Source: Eubacteriales bacterium
Lineage (GTDB): Bacteria > Bacillota > Clostridia > Peptostreptococcales > Anaerovoracaceae
Direction of reading: 5' to 3'
DNA length: 7,810 nucleotides
Assembly: GCA_028702415.1 (NCBI GenBank)
Contig: JAQVOT010000051.1
Coordinates: 1 to 7,810, forward strand
Part shown: positions 1 to 7,225 of the stretch, one piece after another
Layout: each line of letters begins with the position of its first letter
Numbering within the stretch: position 1 is the stretch's first letter
Program-made: the position numbers and the translations under genes
Notes under the pieces: generated by a model
Database searches by the model: none
Seen by the model: only the letters and a program-made list of their open reading frames with translations
Told to the model about the DNA's origin: nothing

Positions 1-1
1 A

Positions 2-30
2 AAGGACTCTGGATATTGTCCTGAGCCCTT
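2..30 (-). terminator. Putative rho-independent terminator after tRNA-Gly, cut by window edge
   Basis: Read on the minus strand, positions 30-23 (AAGGGCTC) pair with 9-2 (GAGTCCTT) in an 8-bp stem with one G-T wobble. An A-A mismatch follows, then GGA/TCC pairs (21-19 with 13-11) around a CAATA loop. The stem ends in T residues and any following T-run lies outside the window, so the poly-U tail cannot be checked. It is the first strong hairpin downstream of the tRNA and would end that transcript. On the plus strand no T-tract follows, so the minus orientation is preferred. Confidence 0.45.
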
Positions 31-32
31 GG

Positions 33-89
33 CATTGTGAATTTATTCGTTCACTGTGAATTTAGTTTTACATTGTGAAGTTACTTTTT
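33..89. repeat. Three tandem 19-bp degenerate repeats
   Basis: Three contiguous 19-bp units lie at 33-51, 52-70 and 71-89. All begin CAYTGTGAA, followed by TTTA or GTTA and a T-rich end. The first nine bases are nearly invariant and the last five vary. A weak, out-of-register echo (CACCATGAA) occurs at 95-103. The repeats lie between the tRNA 3' end and the putative terminator, so they would be transcribed in the tRNA 3' trailer. No coding role is visible and the function is unknown. Confidence 0.75.
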
Positions 90-122
90 CAAGTCACCAT
101 GAATATCGTGTCAGAAGAATAA

Positions 123-196
123 TGGAGCGGATGAGGGGAATCGAACCCCCAACCTCAGCTTGGGAAGCTGATATGTTACCACTACACCACATCCGC
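123..196 (-). tRNA. tRNA-Gly (anticodon CCC)
   Basis: A complete cloverleaf reads on the minus strand. The acceptor stem (196-190 with 133-127) is a perfect 7 bp. The D arm has a 7-base loop AGTGGTA. The anticodon stem TCAGC/GCTGA encloses the loop TTCCCAA, placing anticodon CCC at 164-162, which decodes the glycine codon GGG. The variable loop is 4 nt (GGTT), and the T arm has loop TTCGATT closed by G/C pairs plus one G-U. The discriminator base is U (126), as expected for bacterial tRNA-Gly, and the CCA end is encoded at 125-123. It lies 28 bp downstream of hom but has its own promoter. Confidence 0.97.
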
Positions 197-207
197 CCGA
201 CTAAAGT

Positions 208-236
208 ATTGTAACACATTTTCATTAACTTTCCAA
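208..236 (-). promoter_or_regulatory. Sigma-A-type promoter for tRNA-Gly overlapping the end of hom
   Basis: On the minus strand a -35 element TTGGAA (236-231) is separated by exactly 17 bp from a -10 element TACAAT (213-208). Transcription should start about 7 nt further on, near 201, leaving a leader of only about 5 nt before the tRNA 5' end at 196. That geometry is typical of stable-RNA promoters. The -35 box uses the last Leu and Glu codons of hom, so the two genes share these bases. Confidence 0.7.
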
Positions 237-1256
237 TTCAATTACTCGCAACATATCACCAAAAACCCCATATGCTGTCTGGGCAATTTCCGGCTCGTGT
301 TCAACAATGGAATTTTTCTTCATCAGATCCGTGGTAATGGATATCACCGATGTGGTACTGTTAACTGATGCCAGCATATCTGTTTTCGGAACCTCTTCCG
401 GTCTGACTGTAGCAATTACATTGCCGTTTTCATCAAATGTACCCCTGCAGAGGAGTTTAATTACATTTCCTCTTGTTTTTGCATCATTAATATCTTCGAT
501 AGTGATGTCCTCTATTCCTTTTCTGTCAACCTGATCCGGTGTAATTCCCGCATCCATTAACACATTCAGCAGTGCAGTCACTTTCCCGGCGGCGTCATAT
601 CCTTCGATGTCCATGGCAGGATCTGCTTCTATGAAGCCCATCTTGCGTCCCCTGTCCATAATATCGTCCATTGCGCAGCCCTTTTCCATTTCCTCAAGAA
701 TGAAGTTCGTGGTGCTATTTAGAATTCCGGCCACTTCTGTGACCTTTGCCATCTTCAGAGTATGTTCCACAAGGTTAAACACCGGCGTACCATCCATAAC
801 AACCGTCTCGTAGAAAAAGCCAACTCTCTTTGATTCAGCCAGGTCTCTAAGTTCACTAAAATACCATGCTACAGGACCCTTGTTTGCTGTTATGGCATGC
901 TTTCCTCTGCCGAGAGCACATCTGATGTGATCCGTTGCAGGCTGTCCGGTGAAAATGTCAAGGGGTGTCAGTTCCATCAGACAGTCGTAGTCCGCCTCAG
1001 CCAGAAGTTTCTCTTCAATAACATCTGTTACTGAATTTTCATCAAACTTTCCCGTCTTTTCCAAATCCTTCAGTGTCTTAACAAGATCGATACCCTGGGG
1101 ATCGTACATTTTTCCCTTTGTTGCGGTAGTAATTACTGTTACGATCACATCCCTCTCGTATTTTTCTACTATTTCATCATGTTTTTCCAGAAGCATTTCG
1201 GCAAATGCCTGCCCCACGTTTCCGAAACCCATAAGTGCCAGTTTTAATTTCTTCAT
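225..1256 (-). CDS. hom: Homoserine dehydrogenase, short form without ACT domain
   Basis: This cytosolic enzyme is predicted to reduce L-aspartate-4-semialdehyde to L-homoserine with NAD(P)H, the branch point to threonine and methionine. The 343-residue protein has an N-terminal Rossmann fold with GFGNVG at 10-15, the ANKGP motif with Lys126, and MDGTPVF at 154-160. The catalytic segment holds GILNSTTNFIL (177-187), Glu210, Asp221 and Lys225. The spacing of those three matches Glu208, Asp219 and Lys223 of yeast Hom6. It ends soon after the catalytic domain, so the C-terminal ACT domain found in longer enzymes of about 430 residues is missing, which suggests no direct threonine feedback through such a domain. 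The start is supported by GGAGGA at 1266-1261, 4 nt before ATG. It follows the ATPase gene by 24 bp and is probably cotranscribed. A related dehydrogenase acting on another substrate cannot be excluded. Confidence 0.88.
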   Translation of the reverse strand: MKKLKLALMGFGNVGQAFAEMLLEKHDEIVEKYERDVIVTVITTATKGKMYDPQGIDLVKTLKDLEKTGKFDENSVTDVIEEKLLAEADYDCLMELTPLDIFTGQPATDHIRCALGRGKHAITANKGPVAWYFSELRDLAESKRVGFFYETVVMDGTPVFNLVEHTLKMAKVTEVAGILNSTTNFILEEMEKGCAMDDIMDRGRKMGFIEADPAMDIEGYDAAGKVTALLNVLMDAGITPDQVDRKGIEDITIEDINDAKTRGNVIKLLCRGTFDENGNVIATVRPEEVPKTDMLASVNSTTSVISITTDLMKKNSIVEHEPEIAQTAYGVFGDMLRVIELES

Positions 1257-1260
1257 TTTG

Positions 1261-1266
1261 TCCTCC
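1261..1266 (-). promoter_or_regulatory. Strong ribosome binding site of hom
   Basis: GGAGGA, within the longer run GGGGGAGGA on the minus strand, lies 4 nt upstream of the hom ATG and inside the 24-bp gap after the ATPase gene. It is the strongest Shine-Dalgarno match in the window, so hom can be translated efficiently on its own even though it is the distal coding gene. Confidence 0.75.
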
Positions 1267-1280
1267 CCCAGGCTTTTGCC

Positions 1281-3704
1281 TTACATCTCAACCAGATTTC
1301 CACCTAAATCTTCAAGGTATTTCTCATCACAGGTTGCGAATATCACCTGATTATTCTCAGCAAATCTCTTCAGAAGCCCACAGGCCCGGGTTCGCCTTTC
1401 CGGGTCCATGTCCGTAAAGGGATCATCGAACACGGCCATTCCACCGCCATCGGGATAAAGGTACTCAAGTATAGCAAGTCTCAGTGCCAGAGCAATGGTA
1501 CCCTTTGTTCCCTCCGACAGAATGTCTGCATCCAGTCTGTTGTTGCCACTGGATATTGTTGCGTCCATATTCTCGTTAAAATCTCTGAGCCTGATATTCC
1601 CTTCTGACATCAATTCCAGGTTTTCTCTGAACTTATTTTCTATGTCCCCAATGGATTCATTCCTTCCCTCTTTCAGCTTTCCAAAAACCTTTGCTATATG
1701 CATCCAATGTCTGTACGCCTCTTTATGTGCTTTGAATTTTTCCTGAGCCTCCTCAAGTTGTCCTGAATATTCCTCTGCAGACTGCTCTCCAAGCTGACGT
1801 TCTCTAGCGGAAAGTTCTTTTCTCAATTCCGCAATATAATCCTCCGCATCTTCTTCTTTTTCTTTAAGCTCTGCCCCAAAATCTTCAAGGTCCTCTATTT
1901 TTTTGAACTCTTCTGGAACATCCTTTGCCTCTGCCAGCTTTCCCTGAAATCTTTCCATGTCTGCCGTTTTCTCAAGGATCAGATTCTGGAGCTGTCCGAT
2001 GCTGCCGTATTTTCCGGAACAGTAATCGATAATTGCCCCCTGGGCACCTATGAATTTACCCAGATCTTGCTCTCCACAGAGATTATGTATTAGTTCAGTT
2101 ACCTCTGAAAATCTCATCACATTCCCCCCTAGAGCCATTCTGTTCTTTTCTAATGTATCCCAATCGATTCCTGCAAACTTGCTGCGGAGCTCAGCTTCAA
2201 GCCCGGATTTCTCATTTTCCAGAGATTCTATCCTGCGCTTCTTTTTCAAAAGTTCCTCTTCGTCGGTCACCCCATGCTCTGCCAGTATTTTTTCATAAGC
2301 TTGTTTTACCTGAGCAAGTTCAACTCTAATCTGGTCAACATCCACTCCCTCTGGTGCCAGCTGTAATTCCATAACTCCCGGCACAAGAATCTCAACAGCT
2401 TCTTTTATAGTAATCTCAATATTTCCTGCTGCTATAACACCGCCGTCCTCTAAGCCGCGTATCTCCGGCACCTGAGTCCCCAGCTGCTTCATTCTGGCTG
2501 TCAGATTTAGTCCCTGAAGTTTGCCGTTGTGCTCTATAATCTTCTTCCCCATTCTGCGGCAATCATTAATGACATCATCGCCGATACTTCCCAGTTCCGC
2601 TATATCCTGAGAAATTGCTTCGATTCTATCCTCTATGCTTTTAAAGCTGTCATAAAGTTCAATACACTTGGCGTCTTTCTGTTTGTTTTCCAGTTCAAGG
2701 GCCTTAGCCTTTGCATTTTCTGCTTTTGGCCACTTCTCTGCATCAGCCTTCATGGTCCTGAGACTTTCAACTGCATCTTTTATACGCCCCGTTATGTTCT
2801 GGTAGTTATCCAGATTACCCTTTACATTGATAAAGTTTTCTCTTCTCGTCTTGATTTCATATAGCTCTTTCTTTGAATATGTTAGTCTGGCGTTTACAGC
2901 TTCAACAGCTTTTTCGGCCACAATAGCATCCCTCTGCTTTTGTACTATTTCTTCAGTATCATAGTATGCTCTGAGAACCAGCGCCCTTTTACCCTCATCA
3001 GCCAGCTTCGTTGTCGCGCACGACCACTTATTTTTTATGCCCCTCCTCCGGGCACCGTCTATTGGTTCATCCAATTCCATGTCCCATTTTTCTCCATAAA
3101 GTTCCAGCTTTTCCTGAAGTTTTTTTTCTAGCTTCTCAACATGAAATCCCCCCGTACCTGCAACCGCATTTGCTATGCCCGATGCGATATCCGTTTTGGT
3201 GCCGACAATTTCCCTGTCTTCCTTTGAAAGCTTTGCCATGCCGGAAACGAAGAGGCTCTGCATCAGGGTCATAACACGTTTCTGCGAAGCGAACATAACC
3301 TCATCGTACATGCCTCTGCCATAAACCATCTCTTCTGCAAGGGTCTTGTTAATTGTCTCCCCATCCCTCACTGAAGATCCGTTTGGGTATGTGAGCATAA
3401 CCTCACCCCGGCCATGATCCCAGGTTTTTGTTAGAACATATTCTCCGTTTTCAGTTGCAAAACCAATTCTGCCCTTAATGAAATCCCCTGCAGGCCCATG
3501 GACTTTTCTGGGAAAATACGTCTTTACGAAACTGCTGGATCTGCTCACATTATTATCTTCAAGAAGCAGACTGTAAATAAGGTCCACCATTGTTGTTTTT
3601 CCCGATTCGTTTTTCCCCAGGATTATATTCATTCCTCTATTAAATGCCAATTCTTTATTTGTCAATCCTGCGAATTGATCGCAGCTTACTTTATTAATTA
3701 TCAT
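1281..3704 (-). CDS. SbcC/Rad50/YhaN-type AAA ATPase, partner of the adjacent nuclease
   Basis: This 807-residue protein is a predicted SMC-like ATPase that would form a DNA end-processing complex with the metallophosphoesterase just upstream. Residues 1-150 form the N-terminal half of the ATPase head, with Walker A GKNESGKTT at 30-38 and a Q-loop-like Gln141. Charged, heptad-like coiled coil runs from about 187 to 400 and 457 to 700. The C-terminal half of the head has the signature LSEGTKG (729-735), Walker B AVFDDPFTDMD (756-766) and a final strand IFATCDE (788-794). None of the eight Cys residues forms a CxxC, so there is no zinc hook; a proline/glycine-rich, probably beta-structured segment (about 398-456) sits at the apex. 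The usual switch histidine is absent. At 807 residues it is shorter than typical SbcC (about 1000 or more) and than Bacillus YhaN. It starts 16 bp after the nuclease stop, with AAGG and AGGG stretches upstream of ATG, implying coupled expression. The ATPase family is firm; the exact subfamily is inferred. Confidence 0.9.
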   Translation of the reverse strand: MIINKVSCDQFAGLTNKELAFNRGMNIILGKNESGKTTMVDLIYSLLLEDNNVSRSSSFVKTYFPRKVHGPAGDFIKGRIGFATENGEYVLTKTWDHGRGEVMLTYPNGSSVRDGETINKTLAEEMVYGRGMYDEVMFASQKRVMTLMQSLFVSGMAKLSKEDREIVGTKTDIASGIANAVAGTGGFHVEKLEKKLQEKLELYGEKWDMELDEPIDGARRRGIKNKWSCATTKLADEGKRALVLRAYYDTEEIVQKQRDAIVAEKAVEAVNARLTYSKKELYEIKTRRENFINVKGNLDNYQNITGRIKDAVESLRTMKADAEKWPKAENAKAKALELENKQKDAKCIELYDSFKSIEDRIEAISQDIAELGSIGDDVINDCRRMGKKIIEHNGKLQGLNLTARMKQLGTQVPEIRGLEDGGVIAAGNIEITIKEAVEILVPGVMELQLAPEGVDVDQIRVELAQVKQAYEKILAEHGVTDEEELLKKKRRIESLENEKSGLEAELRSKFAGIDWDTLEKNRMALGGNVMRFSEVTELIHNLCGEQDLGKFIGAQGAIIDYCSGKYGSIGQLQNLILEKTADMERFQGKLAEAKDVPEEFKKIEDLEDFGAELKEKEEDAEDYIAELRKELSARERQLGEQSAEEYSGQLEEAQEKFKAHKEAYRHWMHIAKVFGKLKEGRNESIGDIENKFRENLELMSEGNIRLRDFNENMDATISSGNNRLDADILSEGTKGTIALALRLAILEYLYPDGGGMAVFDDPFTDMDPERRTRACGLLKRFAENNQVIFATCDEKYLEDLGGNLVEM

Positions 3705-3720
3705 TTCCCTTTTCCTTCAG

Positions 3721-4854
3721 TTATTCTCTGCACTCGTTGAGGAGTTCATATGCCATTTGAGTTTCTGTTGGATCATCCATGAGATTCTCCAGAAGCTCTG
3801 CTGCAATTCCTATCTCAGGAAATTCGGCACGAATTTTTTCAAGGCTTATCTGCTCGCTTAAATCTTCATCCCGTATTTCATAGCTCATTACCTTTTCCTT
3901 TAGTGTTCCAAATAGTCTGTTCCTGTTCTCATAGTCCTCCGGAAGAACTGTTCCCTGCAGCCTGATTCGAACAATCGAGTTTGTATCAAGGTCGTAAGCT
4001 GTTTCCAGCGATGCTCTTTCCATAGCACCTTCTGCGGGTTCAAGCTTTACCCTCCTGTCATAGAATCGTATTACTCCTGTTTTTACTGCCTTTGCCAGAA
4101 CATCAGCACGTCCATCGGTCTTATCTACGGAAATCAAAAAAGCGAGGCCCTCTGTATTATTGTGAAGATCCAGCTGCTCCGGTGTTCCTGCATTGTAGAT
4201 TTTGTAGCCCCGTTCCTCACTGCCTTCCGTAATTTCCGGGTACTGAATGTGGGTGTGTCCTATAATCCAGGCATCAACCGGTATTTCCGACAGTTCTGTC
4301 TCTTCCATAAGAAAATACTCCCCGTTGGCATCCGGAGTCAGACCTTTAATTGCTCCATGGGCTATACCTATATTGCATATGCTGCGGTCAATATTTTCAT
4401 TTCTGATCCAGTCAAGATTGTTTTCCCCGGAATGCTTTGACTGGCAATATGCAGGAAATATTCGAAGCTGATCTTCACCTGTTTGAAAATCGTAAGGTTT
4501 GAATTCATTCAGAATAGTAATGTTGTGATCTAAGCCATCCATGGCCTTTTTGAAATCCATCCATACCTTAGCTTCATCAGTGTAATAGTCGTGATTTCCG
4601 GGCAGCACAAGAACGTTTCCCGAAAACTTCGCCAGTATCCCAACCACTTTTCTCACATCGGATACCTTGATGCTGCTGACATTGTCGAAGGTATCTCCTG
4701 CCATAACAAAAATACCGCAACCCTCGTCATCAGCGATTCTAACCATTCGTTCAAGGCATTCGAATCTACTGTTAATCAATTGTTCCCTAATGTCGGGGTA
4801 GCTATTGTATTTTTTACCTATATGCAGGTCACCTGTTTCAAATATCTTTATCAT
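3721..4854 (-). CDS. SbcD/Mre11/YhaO-type metallophosphoesterase (DNA exonuclease)
   Basis: This is a predicted Mn-dependent calcineurin-like phosphoesterase that cuts DNA ends or hairpins when gated by its Rad50-like partner. All family metal-ligand motifs are present in the 377 residues: GDLHIG with Asp9 and His11, GDTFD with Asp54, GNHDYY with Asn87 and His88, AHG with His166, and GHTH with His200 and His202. Residues from about 235 to 377 form the C-terminal capping and partner-binding part, less conserved and acidic near the end. The length is close to that of SbcD (about 390-400 residues). The ATG at 4854 follows a purine-rich AAAGGCAG with a few A residues before the start. It lies 46 bp after tex and 16 bp before the ATPase gene, the usual nuclease-then-ATPase order. 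Whether it is a true SbcD or the YhaO-type paralogue cannot be settled here; the hookless partner favours the YhaO/YhaN type. Confidence 0.92.
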   Translation of the reverse strand: MIKIFETGDLHIGKKYNSYPDIREQLINSRFECLERMVRIADDEGCGIFVMAGDTFDNVSSIKVSDVRKVVGILAKFSGNVLVLPGNHDYYTDEAKVWMDFKKAMDGLDHNITILNEFKPYDFQTGEDQLRIFPAYCQSKHSGENNLDWIRNENIDRSICNIGIAHGAIKGLTPDANGEYFLMEETELSEIPVDAWIIGHTHIQYPEITEGSEERGYKIYNAGTPEQLDLHNNTEGLAFLISVDKTDGRADVLAKAVKTGVIRFYDRRVKLEPAEGAMERASLETAYDLDTNSIVRIRLQGTVLPEDYENRNRLFGTLKEKVMSYEIRDEDLSEQISLEKIRAEFPEIGIAAELLENLMDDPTETQMAYELLNECRE

Positions 4855-4900
4855 TTTTTCTGCCTTTCAGAAAATATACAGTTCTATTTTTCATTAAAAA

Positions 4901-7210
4901 TCATAGCTTCATGCTGAGTCCGATTTTCTGTTTTTCATAATCTATTTTTATGATTCTGACCTTAACCGTATCGCCAACAGATACAACTTCCATCGGATGT
5001 TTTATATATTTATTGCTGATCTCACTGATATGAACCAGGCCATCATTCTTGACACCGATATCAACAAAGGCTCCGAAATCAACAACGTTTCTCACTGTTC
5101 CCTCAAGTTCCATATCTATCTTAAGGTCATCAAATGACTTGACATCATTTCTGAATATCACCTCCGGGGCATCTTCACGTGGATCTCTTCCGGGCTTTTT
5201 CATCTCTGCGATGATGTCTGTCAGGGTTGGTACACCTATCCCAAGATCCGCGGCCAGCTTTTCAATAGCCTTCTTCATGTTTCGTTTAGGTTTTTCGCCC
5301 CCTGAATTCCCGGTAATTTCATTTAATACCGCAAACCCTTTCAAAGGACCCCCTTTAACTTTTGCTTTCTCCTCCTCACCATACATATCCCAAAAACGAT
5401 CTTCAATATCCGCGAAACCTGCATTTTCCCCCTTTAGAGCTTTCTTGTCGTATTTCAATTTTTCCAACAGGGTCTCTGCAGCTTTATAGGATTCGGGGTG
5501 AACGGCTGTGTTGTCCAGAGGATTCTTTCCCTCAGCAATACGGATAAAGCCTGCACACTGACCATAAGCCTTTTCTCCCAGTTTAGCTACTTTCTTGAGT
5601 TGCTTTCTGTCTGTAAATTTGCCATTTTCCTCACGGAAGGCAACTATGTTCCTTGCTATTCCCATGTTAATTCCTGCAACATGAGCCAGCAATGAAGGAG
5701 ATGCTGTGTTAAGTTCAACACCAACTCTGTTAACACAGTCTTCCACCACATTATCAAGTGCACCTTCAAGCAGTTTCTGATTTATATCGTGCTGATACTG
5801 CCCAACGCCGATGCTCTTTGTTGGAATCTTAACAAGCTCTGCCAGAGGATCCTGTAGCCTTCTGCCCAGGGACATGGCCCCTCTGACGCTTACATCCAGG
5901 TCAGGATACTCTTCACTTGCCAGCTTCGAAGCGGAATAAACCGATGCTCCAGCCTCATTAACAATCGTATATCTGATTTTACCTGCCTCGGGCTTTGCTT
6001 TTGCATATTTATTGATGAAATCCGCCACCACTTCCTCAGTTTCACGGGATCCTGTTCCGTTACCGATTACTATGGTGTTGATACCGTATTTCTCCACCAT
6101 TTTTTTAAGGGTCCCTTCAGTTTTGGCTATCTCTTTCTTTGGTTGGGTTGGGTAAACGGTTGTATAGGCGCAAAGCCTGCCTGTTTCGTCCAGGACAGCT
6201 ACCTTGCAGCCGGTTCTGTATCCCGGGTCAATAGCTATAATTTTCGCCCCCTTTACAGGAGGTGCCATGAGAAGCTTTTCTGTATTCTTCGCGAAGAGCT
6301 TAACCGCCTCTGTCTCAGCTTTTTCTGTCAGCATGTTTCTCATTTCACGCTCAATTGACGGTGCAATTAAACGCTTGTAGGAATCCGCGACTGTATTTTT
6401 CAGAACTGTTTCAAACTCTGTTGCTTCAGATATTTTAACTCCGCCGGGGAGAGATGCCTCAATAAGCTTTTCCATAACTTCACGGTCAGTTTCCACCTTC
6501 ACCTTGAGTTTCTTTTCCTTCTCCCCACGGTTAATAGCCAGCACTCTATGGTTCGGAATCTTTGATATCTTTTCGCTGAACTCATAGTACATTTCATATG
6601 GGGTTTTTTCTTCAGGATCTGTAGCTTCACTCCTAATCAGCCCGGAATCCATTGTTTTTTCTCTTACTGCAGAATTCACCTCCGGATCATCGGAAATTCT
6701 CTCGGCAATAATGTCGCAGGCTCCTTGAATAGCTTCTTCCGAAGTTTCAAGCCCATTATCTTTCCCGGTGATCTCATCAGTGAACTTCTTTGCTATATCT
6801 TCCAGTTTATCTTTTTCCTTCTGGACCCAGATGATGTCTGCCAGGGGTTCCAGACCCTTTTCCCTTGCCTTGGAGGCTCTGGTTGCCTTTTTCTTTTTGT
6901 AGGGTTTATACAGATCTTCAACCCTCTGCAAAACCTCAGCCTCCAGAATATGTGCTTCGAGTTCTTCTGTCAGCTGGCCCTGTTCCCGGATGAGTCTTAT
7001 AACCTCTTCCTTTTTTTCTTCAAGACCTCGTAGATATGTAAGTCTCTCATCCATATCTCTTAAAACTTCATCACCGAGGCCCCCTGTTACTTCCTTTCGG
7101 TAACGGGCGATAAAAGGAATTGTATTTCCTTCATCTATGAGGGCTACTGTATTTTCTACCTGATTTTTTCTGATTTTAAATTCTTCTGCCAGTTTCTTAA
7201 TGATATCCAA
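4901..7210 (-). CDS. tex: RNA-binding transcription accessory protein Tex
   Basis: Tex is a conserved cytosolic nucleic-acid-binding protein related to eukaryotic Spt6 and linked to transcription and its regulation. The 769-residue product shows the full domain order. A helical N-terminal region (1-about 315) includes IPFIARYRKE at 31-40. A YqgF/RNase H-like domain (about 320-455) has IIAIDPGYRTG at 324-334. Helix-hairpin-helix repeats (about 485-560) include VAGINMGIARNIV. The C-terminal S1 domain (about 698-769) has GTVRNVVDFGAFVDIG and GLVHIS. From memory of the family, residues about 603-648, rich in Lys and Gly, look like an insertion. Translation starts at TTG (7210-7208): an in-frame stop at 7228-7226 excludes any upstream start, and AGGAG lies 7 nt before the TTG. 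It follows the CrtO-like gene by 28 bp and precedes the nuclease gene by 46 bp. Confidence 0.97.
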   Translation of the reverse strand: MDIIKKLAEEFKIRKNQVENTVALIDEGNTIPFIARYRKEVTGGLGDEVLRDMDERLTYLRGLEEKKEEVIRLIREQGQLTEELEAHILEAEVLQRVEDLYKPYKKKKATRASKAREKGLEPLADIIWVQKEKDKLEDIAKKFTDEITGKDNGLETSEEAIQGACDIIAERISDDPEVNSAVREKTMDSGLIRSEATDPEEKTPYEMYYEFSEKISKIPNHRVLAINRGEKEKKLKVKVETDREVMEKLIEASLPGGVKISEATEFETVLKNTVADSYKRLIAPSIEREMRNMLTEKAETEAVKLFAKNTEKLLMAPPVKGAKIIAIDPGYRTGCKVAVLDETGRLCAYTTVYPTQPKKEIAKTEGTLKKMVEKYGINTIVIGNGTGSRETEEVVADFINKYAKAKPEAGKIRYTIVNEAGASVYSASKLASEEYPDLDVSVRGAMSLGRRLQDPLAELVKIPTKSIGVGQYQHDINQKLLEGALDNVVEDCVNRVGVELNTASPSLLAHVAGINMGIARNIVAFREENGKFTDRKQLKKVAKLGEKAYGQCAGFIRIAEGKNPLDNTAVHPESYKAAETLLEKLKYDKKALKGENAGFADIEDRFWDMYGEEEKAKVKGGPLKGFAVLNEITGNSGGEKPKRNMKKAIEKLAADLGIGVPTLTDIIAEMKKPGRDPREDAPEVIFRNDVKSFDDLKIDMELEGTVRNVVDFGAFVDIGVKNDGLVHISEISNKYIKHPMEVVSVGDTVKVRIIKIDYEKQKIGLSMKL

Positions 7211-7215
7211 TTTTT

Positions 7216-7222
7216 CTCTCCT
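7216..7222 (-). promoter_or_regulatory. Ribosome binding site fixing the TTG start of tex
   Basis: AGGAGAG on the minus strand (7222-7216) is followed by AAAAA and then TTG at 7210-7208. The first in-frame stop upstream (TAA, 7228-7226) comes before any ATG or GTG, and the first internal Met is residue 52, which would cut into the conserved N-terminal region. Together these make TTG the start. Confidence 0.85.
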
Positions 7223-7225
7223 ATA

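Noticed and set aside
36..56. CRP-like palindrome TGTGAA...TTCACTG
   Set aside because: The spacing between half-sites is 8 rather than 6, symmetry is limited to 5 bp, and it arises from two adjacent 19-bp repeat units plus a chance TTCAC. It is not supported as a CRP/FNR site.
33..89. CRISPR array
   Set aside because: The repeats are directly contiguous with no spacers, units are only 19 bp and degenerate, and no cas gene is present.
1281..3704. Zinc-hook SbcC
   Set aside because: All eight cysteines (8, 229, 347, 382, 543, 562, 775, 792) were checked and none forms CxxC, so a classical SbcC/Rad50 hook is excluded.
4855..4900. Promoter or terminator between tex and the nuclease gene
   Set aside because: A TATATT box has no good -35 at the right distance, and the imperfect AT-only inverted repeat (GAAAATA/TATTTTTC) has no GC stem or T-run. 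Neither is supported.
5049..5489. A 146-codon open frame on the plus strand, and other plus-strand frames of 60-111 codons
   Set aside because: All lie opposite strongly conserved minus-strand genes (tex, ATPase, nuclease, hom), have low-complexity or Ser/Phe-rich products, show no recognisable motifs and lack convincing ribosome binding sites. They are antisense shadows.
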